Assembly: GCF_000715075.1 (NCBI RefSeq)
Contig: NC_134087.1
Span: forward strand, 157,901,436 to 157,965,435
Length of the DNA: 64,000 nucleotides
Source of the DNA: Nicotiana tabacum
Taxonomy: Eukaryota; Streptophyta; Magnoliopsida; Solanales; Solanaceae
Direction of reading: 5' to 3'
The translations under genes and the position numbers were made by a program. Positions 1 to 10,784 of this stretch are shown piece by piece. Below the pieces are notes generated by a model that was given only the letters and a program-made list of their open reading frames with translations, was not told where the DNA came from and searched no databases. Within the stretch, counting starts at the first letter, position 1. Every line of letters starts with the position of its first letter.

Positions 1-3000
1 GTTTTAAACCCTAAACTGAACTTTTTCCTTTAGTCAGCATTAGGGTTTTAAACCCTAAACTGAACTCTTTCCTTTAGTCAGCATTAGGGTTTTAAACCCT
101 AGACTGAACTTTTTCCATTTAGTCAGCATTAGGGTTTTAAACCCTAAACTGAACTCTTTCCTTCAGTCAGCATTAGGGTTTTAAACCCTAAACTGAACTC
201 TTTCCTTTAGTCAGCATTAGGGTTTTAAACCCTAAACTGAACTCTTTCCTTTAGTCAACATTAGGGTTTTAAACCCTAAACTGAACTTTTTCCTTTAGTC
301 AGCATTAGGGTTTTAAACCATAAAGTGAACTTTTTCCTTCTGTCGGCATTAGGGTTTTAAACCCTAAACTGAACTCTTTCCTTCAGTCAGCATTAGGGTT
401 TTAAAACCCTAAATTGAACTTTTTCCATTCAGTCAGTATTAGGGTTTTAAACCCTAAACTAAACTCTTTCCTTCAGTCAGCATTAGGGTTTTAGACCCTA
501 AACTGAACTTTTTCCATTCAGTCAGCATTAGGGTTTTAAACCCTAAACTAAACTTTTTCTATTTAGTCAGCATTAGGGTTTTAAACCCAAAACTGAACTT
601 TTTCCATTCAGTCAGCATTAGGGTTTTAAACCCTAAACTGAACTTTTCCTTTAGTCAGCATTAGGGTTTTAAAACCTTAAACTGAACTTTTCCATTTAGT
701 CAGCATTAGGGTTTTAAACCCTAAACTGAACTGTTTCTTTTAGTCAGCATTAGGGGTTTAAACCTTAAACTGAACTCTTTCCTTCAGTCAGCATTAGGGT
801 TTTAAACCCTAAACTGAACTTTTTCCATTCAGTCAGCATTAGGGTTTTAAACCCTAAACTGAACTTTTTCCTTTAGTTAGCATTAGGGTTTTAAACCCTA
901 AACTGAACTCTTTCCTTTAGTCAGCATTAGGGTTTTAAACCCTAAACTGAACTTTTTCCTTCAGTCAGCATTAGGGTTTTAAACTCTAAACTGAACTTTT
1001 TCCATTCAGCCAGCATTAGGGTTTTAAACCTTAAACTGAACTTTTTCCATTTAGTCAGCATTAGGGTTTTAAACCCTAAACTGAACTCTTTCCTTTAGTC
1101 AACATTAGGATTTTAAACCCTAAACTGAACTCTTTCCTTCAGTCAGCATTAGGGTTTTAAACCCTAAGCTGAACTCTTTCCTTCAGTCAGCATTAGGGTT
1201 TTAAACCTTAAACTGAACTTTTTCCATTCAGTCAGCATTAGGGTTTTAAACCCTAAACTGAACTTTTTCCTTTAGTCAGTATTAGGGTTTTAAACCCTAA
1301 ACTGAACTCTTTCCTTCAGTCAGCATTAGGGTTTTAAAACCCTAAATTGAACTTTTTCCATTCAGTTAGTATTAGGGTTTTAAACCCTAAACTGAACTCT
1401 TTCCTTTAGTCAGCATTAGGGTTTTAAACCCTAAACTGAATTCTTTCCTTCAGTCAGCATTAGGGTTTTAGACCCTAAACTGAACTTTTTCTATTCAGTC
1501 AGCATTAGGGTTTTAAACCCTAAACTGAACTTTTTCCATTTAGTCAGCATTAGGGTTTTAAACCCAAAACTGAACTTTTTCCATTTAGTCAGCATGAGGG
1601 TTTTAAACCCTAAACTGAACTTTTCCTTTAGTTAGCATTAGGGTTTTAAAACCTTAAACTGAACTTTTCCATTTAGTCAGCATTAGAGTTTTAAACCCTA
1701 AACTGAACTGTTTCCTTTAGTCAGCATTAGAGTTTTAAACCTTAAACTGAACTCTTTCCTTCAGTCAGCATTAGGGTTTTAAACCCTAAATTGAACTTTT
1801 TCCATTCAGTCAGTATTAGGGTTTTAAACCCTAAACTGAACTTTTTCCTTTAGTCAGCATTAGGGTTTTAAACCCTAAACTGAACTCTTTCCTTTAGTCA
1901 TCATTAGGGTTTTAAACCCTAAACTGAACTTTTTCCTTCAGTCAGCATTAGGGTTTTAAACCGTAAATTGAACTTTTTCCATTCAGCCAGCATTAGGGTT
2001 TTAAACCCTAAACTGAACTTTTTCCATTTAGTCAGCATTAGGGTTTTAAACCCTAAACTGAACTCTTTCCTTCAGTCAGCATTAGGGTTTTAAACCCTAA
2101 ACTGAACTTTTTCCATTTAGTGAGCCTTAGGGTTTTAAACCCTAAACTGAACTCTTTCCTTCAGTCAGCATTAGAGTTTTAAACCTTAAACTAAACTTTT
2201 TCCATTCAGTCATTATTAGGGTTTTAAACCCTAAACTGAACTTTTTCCTTTAGTCAGCATTAGGGTTTTAAACCCTAAACTGAACTCTTTCCTTCAGTCA
2301 GCATTAGGGTTTTAAACCCTAAACTGAACTGTTTCCTTTAGTCAGCATTAGAGTTTTAAACCTTAAACTGAACTCTTTCCTTCAGTCAGCATTAGGGTTT
2401 TAAACCCTAAATTGAACTTTTTCCATTCAGTCAGTATTAGGGTTTTAAACCCTAAACTGAACTTTTTCCTTTAGTCAGCATTAGGGTTTTAAACCCTAAA
2501 CTGAACTCTTTCCTTTAGTCATCATTAGGGTTTTAAACCCTAAACTGAACTTTTTCCTTCAGTCAGCATTAGGGTTTTAAACCGTAAATTGAACTTTTTC
2601 CATTCAGCCAGCATTAGGGTTTTAAACCCTAAACTGAACTTTTTCCATTTAGTCAGCATTAGGGTTTTAAACCCTAAACTGAACTCTTTCCTTCAGTCAG
2701 CATTAGGGTTTTAAACCCTAAACTGAACTTTTTCCATTTAGTGAGCCTTAGGGTTTTAAACCCTAAACTGAACTCTTTCCTTCAGTCAGCATTAGGGTTT
2801 TAAACCTTAAACTAAACTTTTTCCATTCAGTCATTATTAGGGTTTTAAACCCTAAACTGAACTTTTTTCTTTAGTCAGCATTAGGGTTTTAAACCCTAAA
2901 CTGAACTCTTTCCTTCAGTCAGCATTAGGGTTTTAAACCCTAAACTAAACTTTTTCCATTCAGTCAGCATTAGGGTTTTAAACCCTAAACTGAACTTTTT

Positions 3001-4540
3001 CCTTTAGTCAGCATTAGGGTTTTAAACTGTAAACTGAACTTTTTCCTTCAGTCAGCATTAGGGTTTTAAACCCTAGATTGAACTTTTCCATTTAGTCAGC
3101 ATTTGGGTTTTAAACCCTAAACTGAACTCTTTCCGTTAGTCAGCATTAGGGTTTTAAACCCTAAACTGAACTCTTTCCTTTAGACAGTATTAGGGTTTTA
3201 AACCCTAAACTGAACTCTTTCCTTCAGTCAGCATTAGGGTTTTAAACCCTAAACTGAACTTTTTCCATTCAGTCAGCATCAGGGTTTTAAACCCTAAACT
3301 GAACTTTTTCCATTTAGTCAGTATTAGTGTTTTAAACCCTAAACTGTACTCTTTCCTTTAGTCAACATTAGGATTTTAAACCCTAAACTGAACTCTTTCC
3401 TTTAGTCAGCTTAGGGTTTTATACCCTAGACTGAACTTTTTCATTTAGTCAGCATTAGGGTTTTAAACCCTAAACTGAACTCTTTCCTTTAGTCAGCATT
3501 AGGGTTTTAAACCCTAAACTGAACTCTTTCCTTTAGTCGGCATTAGGTTTTTAAACCCTAAACTGAACTCTTTCCTTTAGTCAGCATTAGGGTTTTAAAC
3601 CCTAAACTGAACTTTTTCCATTCAGTCAGCATTAGGGTTTTAAACCCTAAACTGAACTTTTTCCATTTATTCAGCATTAGGGTTTTAAACCCTAAACTGT
3701 ACTCTTTCCTTTAGTCAGCATTACGGTTTTAAACCCTAAACTGAACTCTTTCCTTTAGTCAGCATTAGGGTTTTAAACCCTAAACTGAACTCTTTCCTTT
3801 AGTCAGCATTAGGGTTTTAAACCCTAAACTGAACTTTTTCCTTCAGTCAGCATTAGGGTTTTAAACCCTAGACTGAACTTTTTCCTCTAGTCAGCATTAG
3901 GGTTTTAAACCCTAAACTGAACTCTTTCCTTTAGTCAGCATTAGGGTTTTAAACCCTAAACTAAACTCTTTCCTTTAGTCAGCATTAGGGTTTTAAACCC
4001 TAGACTGAACTTTTTTCTTTAGTCAGCATTAGGGTTTTAAACCCTAACATGAACCCTTTCCTTTAGTCAACATTAGGGTTTTAAACCCTAAACTGAACTT
4101 TTTCCTTTAATCAGCATTAGGGTTTTAAACCCTAAACTAAACTTTTTCCATTCAGTTAGCATTAGGGTTTTAAACCCTAAACTGAACTTTTTCCTTTAAT
4201 CAGCATTAGGGTTTTAAACCCTAAACTGAACTTTTTCCTTTAATTAGCATTAGGGTTTTAAACCCTAAACTGAACTTTTTCCTTTAATCAGCATTAGGTT
4301 TTAAACCCTAAACTGAACTTTTCCATTCAATCAGCGTTAGGGTTTTAAACCCTAAACTAAACTCTTTTCCTTTAGTCAGCATTAGGGCCCCGACCCTAAG
4401 TTGAGCTTTTCCCCAGTTGATCAGCATTAGTGTTTCAACTCTAAACTGAACTTCTCCCCAGCTAGTCGGCACTAGGGCTCCAACCATAAACTGAACTATT
4501 TCCATCCCGCCAGCCTTAGGGCTCCAACCCTAAACTGAGC
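1..4540. repeat. 44/45-bp satellite array with paired telomere-like motifs
   Basis: About 99 head-to-tail monomers run from the left window edge. Each has a palindromic core, TTAGGGTTTTAAACCCTAA, which joins a TTAGGG-type motif head-to-head with the plant telobox AAACCCTAA, followed by a spacer of the CTGAACTCTTTCCTTTAGTCAGCA type. Monomers ending CCTTTAG or CCTTCAG are 44 bp; those with CCATTCAG are 45 bp. Marker variants recur in blocks, so there is higher-order structure (see findings). From about 4380 to 4540 the monomers decay, with GGGCTCCAACCCTAAACTGA-type cores and CCCCAG spacers, which looks like an unhomogenised array edge. Reading frames here are translated repeat. The array continues off the left edge. 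Confidence 0.97.
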
Positions 4541-5323
4541 ACTCATATCTTGTGGCCGTACCGTGGGTCCAATCCCGGAATTGGCATTTTGGAAACTGAA
4601 ATTTTCCAAATTCCTTCATCAATTCTATGAACTTCCTGGCAAATAACTCACAAAATTTTTCCTAGTGAAACTGGGGCAGAAAATTTCGTTCGTTTGTTTT
4701 TTCCCTGTAGGTCTAACCTCGAGCCACACGGATCGAAACGACCCACGAGATAAGTCTCAACTCAGAATTAAAGAAGAAAAAGACAAAAAGAAGATGTCCC
4801 GAGATACCGGAGAAAATGGAAGGCGGATCGCTCCAAGATTTGATTAAGGTCCCGAACTCTGCCAGTCGCGTCTCACTCAGTATCCCAGAGATTAAACAAG
4901 CACCTACAACTCGCAAGCATCAAGATTCGGATCGAAGTCTCCAAGCAAAATCAGCTAAGACCCAAGATCAAGTCGCAAAAGAATCATAGATAGGAATCTT
5001 GTAACTAGCAGTTGACATGCATATAAGTATTTATTTCAGTTTCAATTTTTCTTTGGTTGTAATAAGGCGGTCAGTAAAGCAACGGTGACAATAGCAACAG
5101 CAGTAACAGCAAGCATTGTAATCCCATGGTAGTCCCAGCTGCCAAGAATTTCCCGAACTACATTGACCTGATTCCTGTTTAGCCCAGGATATGTAGGAAA
5201 TCTTTGAAGCAAAGATCCGGTCAGATCTTTCAAAACATGCTTCACACGGAGTAGTCCAATAGGCAAAAAAATCGCTCATATCCGCTCACTTTATCTTTGC
5301 ACGAAAACTCTTCGTGTTTCCGA
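4541..5323 (+). other. 3' untranslated region of element D (Tat/Ogre-like remnant)
   Basis: No coding signal. From about 5050 it is clearly homologous to the last ~300 nt of the internal regions of element B (38930-39183) and element C (minus strand, 47051-47290). Shared landmarks are TAATAAGG, GGTAGTCCCAGCT, CGAACTACATTGACCTGATTCC, GGTCAGATCTTTCAAAA and CTTTGCACGAAAACTCTTCG, in the same order, ending at the polypurine tract. The upstream part (4541-5040) is A-rich and matches the other elements only weakly; short ORFs there look spurious. The satellite directly abuts this segment, as the minisatellites do in B and C. Confidence 0.8.
5158..5196 (+). other. Two-tier hairpin motif, copy D
   Basis: Outer arms CTACAT (5158-5163) and ATGTAG (5191-5196) pair perfectly. 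Inner arms TCCTG (5173-5177) and CAGGA (5185-5189) pair perfectly around the loop TTTAGCC. Between the 5' arms sits the conserved bulge TGACCTGAT. It matches copies in elements B and C. Confidence 0.75.
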
Positions 5324-5338
5324 ACAAAGAGGGGCAGC
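5324..5338 (+). other. Polypurine tract of element D
   Basis: ACAAAGAGGGGCAGC lies directly before the LTR start TGTGAGCACGTGATTTTT. C has CAAAGAGGGGCAGC and B has AAAAAGGGGCAGC at the same place. This is the plus-strand primer site for reverse transcription. Confidence 0.85.
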
Positions 5339-5806
5339 TGTGAGCACGTGATTTTTGTTTTACGCGACAATCACTCCAAAAGAAACAAAATAATAGCAAT
5401 TGGTCTTGCTGTACATTTTCTGGATTTTTACGTGGCATTTTTGCTAGTTATTTGTGATCTTGCCCGTGGTTATTTTATTCAAACAAAAATAAAAAATATA
5501 TATATGTCGTGTGAACCGTAATCCGTTTATTAAAAGAAAAATAAAATGTGTGCATCTTTCATTGTATTTTGTCATTAAGTGTTTAGTATAATTAAATGTT
5601 AATTGTGTGATAATTGTTGTTCAATGTTTTATATAGTATTATTTGGCAAATTAATTTAAGAAATTAAAAAAAAAGGAGAAGGATTTTCGGACCAGGCCAG
5701 TCCAAGTTAAAACAAAATAGGCCCAAAACTGAACCAAATCAAGCCCAAAACCTGTGTTTTGCCCGGTCCAAACCAGCTGACCCTAGGGGCATCCAAACGA
5801 CGTTGT
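5339..5806 (+). mobile_element. Truncated 3' LTR of element D
   Basis: It starts with TGTGAGCACGTGATTTTT, the same terminus as the LTRs of C (minus strand, at 47036 and 63535) and close to B (20570, 39197). It runs through AT-rich U3 sequence and a GCCCAAAA / CCCGGTCC segment to CCAAACGACGTTG (5793-5805), a landmark in the U3 of B and C. It then stops abruptly against the reverse-transcriptase remnant of element A in the opposite orientation. The rest of the LTR is absent from the window, so no target-site duplication can be tested. Confidence 0.8.
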
Positions 5807-6729
5807 ATCCCAGCAAGAACCCCAAATGCGCATTTTGTGGGGTTTAGTTTTAGGTTGTACCTCCATAGTCTATTAAAGAACTTCCTCAGATCTTCCATCT
5901 GGTCAGTGGCCTTCTTGGATTTGATGATAACATCGTCCGCATATACCTCTATCTCCTTATGTATCATATCGTGGAAAATGGTAGTCATGGACCTCATATA
6001 GGTGGCCCCTGTATTCTTTAGGTCAAACGACATCATCTTGTTACAATAAACTCCCAACGGCATGACGACGGCCATTTTCTTAGCATCTTCCTCATCCATC
6101 CAGATCTGATGATAACTAGCAAAGCAATCTACGAATGACTGTAGCTCATGTTTGGCGTAATTGTCAATTAGGATGTGTATATTTGGCAAAGGGAAACCAT
6201 CCTTCGGACCGGCCCAATTGAGATCCCGGTAGTCAACATAGACTCTAACCTTCTCATCCTTCTTTGGCACTAGCACGATGTTGGCTAACTATGTCGGGTA
6301 TTCTACTACCCTGAGGACCTTAGCTTTGACCTTCTTGTTGACTTCTTCCTTGATTTTCAGACTCATATTAGATTTGAACTTTCTGAGCTTTTGCTTTACC
6401 GGTGAACACACTGGATCGATTGGCAATTTGTGAGCCATAATAGACATACTCAAACCTTTCATGTCATCAAACAACCAGGCGAATATGTCCTCATACTCCT
6501 TTAAAAATTCCGTATATTCTTTCTTCTTTGATGGCAATAGGTGAATGTTGATTCGTGTTTCCTTGATATTTTCTGTATCTCCCAGGTTGACAATCTCGAT
6601 CTCGTCCAAGTTGGACCTATTCCTATTCTCAAAGTTCTCACCTTCTTTGAAAATCTCGTCAGGTATGTAATCTTCCTCTAAATCTATGTCTGTTTGTTGT
6701 GTTGTCTCATTGCATGTCACAGTCATTGG
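5807..6729 (-). pseudogene. Element A reverse transcriptase fragment (pol)
   Basis: Two minus-strand segments (6289-6726 and about 5815-6276) encode the RT N-terminus, palm and fingers. Visible are the approach HKLPIDPVCSPVKQKLRKFK, the VYVDYRDLNWAGPKDGFPLPN strand, FVDCFASYHQIWMDEEDA with one catalytic Asp, and YADD in place of the YVDD of element C. The segments are separated by a stop just after the PT of VVEYPT. The protein breaks after KCAFGV near 5815, before the thumb and RNase H, and continues into antisense LTR sequence of D. It is non-functional. The family call is firm from the motif series. Confidence 0.9.
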
Positions 6730-7062
6730 TTCATCAAGACAAGTAATAGTAATGTTATATAAGTAAATTAATGAGAGAAAATGATAGCAATAAGTATTAA
6801 TTCATAAGAAAAGTCGAAATACTTTTGATAAATTTAATAACTATTTTGAACATTGAAGATCTTATTAAGAAAATTGAAAAATGCAAAAAGGAAATCTTTT
6901 GGTAAATAAAAATAGTAAATGATGCTTGTTTTAGCCTTGCTACCCCGAGGCTCGTTGGGCTTTGGTTGTCCTGATGGTCCAATTCTTGAGATATGCTCCT
7001 TCTCTTCTCACAACCTATATGGAAGGGCCTTCCTCCCCCTTCTCCTCGAGAATGACTCAACA
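6730..7062 (-). other. Element A spacer between protease and RT
   Basis: AT-rich and non-coding. By position it corresponds to the short gag-pro/pol intron of B and C, but I do not find a convincing CAG or TAG acceptor immediately before the RT exon. Either the intron signals have decayed or this lineage uses a different junction. Confidence 0.4.
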
Positions 7063-8600
7063 GTCTATATCATTGTCCTCTAGAAACAAGTTCTTCACTG
7101 CTGCAAGTGCTTCTTCTTTGTCTAACCCATAAATAATATCAGCCTTTTGGAAAGTCTGCTCCAGATATGGTATAGGCTGCTCTAGTGTATAGTAAGGACC
7201 GCGCCATGGTGGCGACCAGTTGTTGAATTCTTCCTAGGTGTATTCATATCCCAAACTGAAGGTAGTGCCATGTTTCTTGAGTTTTATAGGTAGAGATTCC
7301 TTGGAGGTTCTTGCTGAGCCCTTTGCCAGGTTTGTACCCACTCCAACTTAGTATACTCTCGATTTTGCAATCCCACTATTTGTCTTTATTGATAGCGTTG
7401 ATCCGCTCAATATGGTGGCAAGTTTTTCCACCCAGCTTCCTCCTTCCCTCGATCACCGAAATGGTTTGGCGACTGTATATAGGGTTGTTACCATCACTGT
7501 GAATGATCACTTCCTGGTGATTCCATTCGAACTTTACTGCCTGATGGGGCATTGATGCTACCGTCCCAGTAACATGAATCCATGGCCGTCCCAGCAGCAA
7601 GTTGTAAGACATTGGTACATCTATTACCTGGAAATTGACCTCAAACCAGGTTGGTCACATCTATAGGTATAGACTAATCTCACCAATAGTGGACCTCTGA
7701 GAACCATCGAAGGCTTTCACATTGATTTCCCTGTCCTTTATGTCATACATCCCTTTACCCAACGTCTTGAGTGTTACCGGTGAACAAATGTTAAGACTGG
7801 AACCCCCATCGATCAGGATTCTGGTGATGAAATAATCTTTGCATTGCGCGGTAATGTGTAGTGCCCCAGCCCTTCAAGTGGTAGCTCCTCCTTATGAAAG
7901 GTGATCTTATGGTTTTCTAGAACATGTCCTACCATATTAGCCATTTCCCCGCTAGTGATGTTACTTGGTACGTACGCTTCATTTAGCACCTTCAACAAAG
8001 TATTCTTGTGTGTTTCAGAATTTTCAGCAAGGAGGGAATGGATATTTGTGCTAGCATCTTGTTTAACTAGTCGACGACCGAATATTCCTTGGCCTGTATT
8101 TTCCTTCAAAGGTCATCCAGACCTGTCTCAATAAGGGGTGGCTAATTGGAGGCTTGCTTGCTTGATTCAGCTAGATGTTTAGGGATATAGACTCTACCAG
8201 TTCTTTTCATACCATGTGTATGAAAATTTCTTTAGTCCTGACCTTGCCCTTCCTTTTCGCCTCGGCTGTATAGTCCAAGGGTACAGCATTTGTATAGAAT
8301 GGTGACATGTTTGACATCACCACTAGGATTGGCGCAGGTATCCTCACTTTTAATGGAACATGTACCTTAGGTGGCAAGACTGCAACTTCAAATGGTGCGG
8401 GTGCATTTGCCGGAGACGCGAATTCAACCTCAATTGGTACCGGTGCCTTTGCAGATGGCGTTGCTTCAAACTCAAGAGGTATAAACATATTCACCTCAGC
8501 GTCCTTAGATGGTTAGATTTGGACTATGATTGGATTGAGAGTAATTGTCGGTTTCTTCGGGTCATCCCCTTCTGCGATCAACCCGATTGATCCCATGGGA
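7063..8600 (-). pseudogene. Element A protease and flanking polyprotein linker
   Basis: Decayed minus-strand coding sequence for the middle of a Gag-Pro polyprotein. The aspartic protease active-site region is near 7790-7830, with D-G-G-S-S followed by LNIC, comparable to DNGSSANIC in element C. Downstream, SYNLLLGRPWIH (near 7575-7612) is the conserved second half of the protease fold. Upstream, 7813-8109 has the LLAENSETHKNTLLKVLNEA helix that precedes the protease in these elements. A Pro/Ala/Val-rich linker lies at 8207-8494. Several in-frame stops and frameshifts separate these pieces. Confidence 0.8.
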
Positions 8601-8602
8601 TC

Positions 8603-10374
8603 CTAGTCATCTTCTATTTTAATCATGTGGATACCTCTACCCTTATGGTCTGGCAGGGGATTGGTATGGATATTTGGAGTAGGTTCCTTTGCCACAATAA
8701 TTTTATTATCAATCAAAGACTGTATCTTGTCTTTCAATGAGCGACATTCATCGATGGTAGGCCTTTTCATGCTGGAGTGGTATGCATAGGATTTTTTTGG
8801 GTTAACCCACTGAGAAGGATTCTCAGGGGTTGCAACAGGGATGGGGGTGACATAACCAGCAGCTTTGAGCCTCTCATACAGCTGGTCGATGGGTTCGGCG
8901 ATGGCCGTATATTGCTTTGGAGGTCTGCGATCAAAATTAGGTCGGGGTCTAGGGAAATTTTGGCGTGTAGGGGGTGATTGATAATGGGATGGTTGAGCAT
9001 TATACGTTTGGTAGACATGAGCGGGTTGGGAGTATCTGGGTGAAGTAGGTTGATATGTAGGAGGTAGAGGTGACTGATAAGTCGGTAGAGGAGCTTGGTA
9101 CGAGGGTGAGGGTGCTTGGTAATTTGGATTTGGTTGGTATGTGAGTGGAAGTGTTGGGTAAGTTTGGTATTTGAGGGGATACTTGGTCCTTTGTGCAACC
9201 ATCACAGCCCATATGTCCCTTTTCTTGGACACACCACCGGTTTGTAAAGCCTTATTTGTAGATTGCAAGGCTTCGAAATTTGTAACCATACCACTTTTGG
9301 TACCTTCTTAGATCCTTTCTCCTAATTTGATAATGTTAGAGAACTTATGGTTCTCAATCATCATCAGCCACTCATAGTACTACGGGTTTTGAGCCCGGAC
9401 AAAGAACTTGTTCATTTGCTCCTCTTCTAAAGCCAGTCTGACCTTAGCAACTTCAGACATCCAACGGGTAGCATACTCGCGAATTGTTTCCATGGGCTTA
9501 TTCTTCAAGTTCTGGATGTAAAACATGTCTGGCACATTCTCTATATTAAACATGAATCTATCCATAAAGTCAGATGTCATGCCTACCCAGCTTGACCACT
9601 TCTTAGGATCTTGGCTAATGTACCAAGATAATGCATCTCCCTTCAGACTCCTCATGAACAGCTTCATGCGGATTCTTTCATCCTCCCCTACTCCAACTAG
9701 CTTGTCGTAATATGTCCTCAGATTGACCCTTGAATCGATCATACCATCAAACATTTCAAACTGAGTAGGTTTGTACCCCTCAGGCAGTTCGACATCAGGT
9801 TGTATACAACGGTCCTCATAGTTCAGCCCCTCGATTCTTTTTCTTCCCTCAATGCCCTGAATCCAGCTGGTCAATTTCTTAAGTTCCTCGGTCAAGTTCC
9901 TGATACACAGATCCTTTTCATTAGACTCATGTGTGCATGAGATAGGTTGGGTAGAGTGTGGCATGGTCTTCACATAAATAGAGTTGTTATGGTGGCCTAG
10001 TGTATAGGTGTGTAAATGGTCGTTTGTGGAGTTCTGGGGTCCTGGGATGAGTAGTGGAGTATTGTTTGGGGTATGGCAGGTGTTGCATTGGTTCTTTGGT
10101 GGAGCAGCATTATGATGAGGTGCGGGATGATTCTGCTATTTTGGGATATTTTGAGGAGGTTTAAGGTTTTGAGCATTGGGGAAGTTGATATATGGGGTGT
10201 TGAGGGAAAATGACAAGTTTTCCAGATTTCGAACTTGATCGAGCTCTTCCTAGAATTTCATCAGTTTCTGTTCAAGTTGTGACAATTCTCGTTAGGAACC
10301 CGAATACCCTGGCCATCAGTGACCTCTACCCGTTCCACTGTGTTCTCCTTCCTAATGTTGTTCAAATCTTCCAT
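8603..10374 (-). pseudogene. Element A gag
   Basis: The likely start is the ATG at 10372-10374 (MEDLNNIRKEN). The best segment, 9380-9973, contains the retrotransposon Gag core: an ELPEGYKPTQFEMFDG entry, RMKLFMRSLKGDALSWY and the FMDRFMFN helix. The 8603-9289 segment is a Tyr/Pro-rich tract with repeated YQAP/YQSP units, followed by YAYHSSMKRPTIDECRSLKDKI, which looks like a degenerate zinc knuckle with its first Cys replaced by Tyr. Stops interrupt the N-terminal third (9974-10260). Gag packages element RNA into cytoplasmic particles; this copy is broken. Confidence 0.85.
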
Positions 10375-10784
10375 TTTGCTTTTGTTCTTGCCTTTAATGT
10401 GACTGAGAGAAGGAGTGGGTGGAGGGCCCCGGGATCTTGTGAAATAAGATGATGATGCCAGAGTGCATGAACAAACCTTGGGGGAAGGGAATAATAAAAA
10501 CAAAAATACAACAAAAGGTAAGCAAGTCAGTGAGGATTATAAAAAGTATTGCAATATTTAAACACATAGTGCAGGAACGTAAAGCGCATCCTAGTTTGGG
10601 AACCTCTTTGTGCCCAAGGTAGGACTAGAGACAAATTGATTTGGAGAACTTAGAATGCTAAATGTCTCATTTTATTGATAAAAAAATAGACAAATCCTAA
10701 AACGACACTACATAAGGAAGAAATAAAAGTCACTAATGGCCATTGGCCTTATTACATTTATAGAGCGAAAAAGTAAATTCCTAT
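10375..10784 (-). other. Element A spacer between ORF1 and gag
   Basis: No convincing coding sequence. It corresponds by position to the ORF1-gag spacers of B (27733-28443) and C (57083-57591), but I find no copy of the two-tier hairpin motif here. Confidence 0.5.

Noticed and set aside
4308..4505. 65-codon frame at the satellite edge
   Set aside because: Translated satellite repeat; no start context or domain.
1..4540. True telomere or interstitial telomeric (TTTAGGG)n array
   Set aside because: Monomers are 44/45 bp with only one motif pair each, not uninterrupted 7-bp repeats.
1..4540. CRISPR-like array (regular repeats with spacers)
   Set aside because: Plant context, and the 'spacers' are near-identical parts of the monomer.
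4665..5279. Short overlapping frames on both strands before the D LTR
   Set aside because: They fall in the conserved non-coding 3' UTR shared with B and C, where equivalent frames are not preserved.
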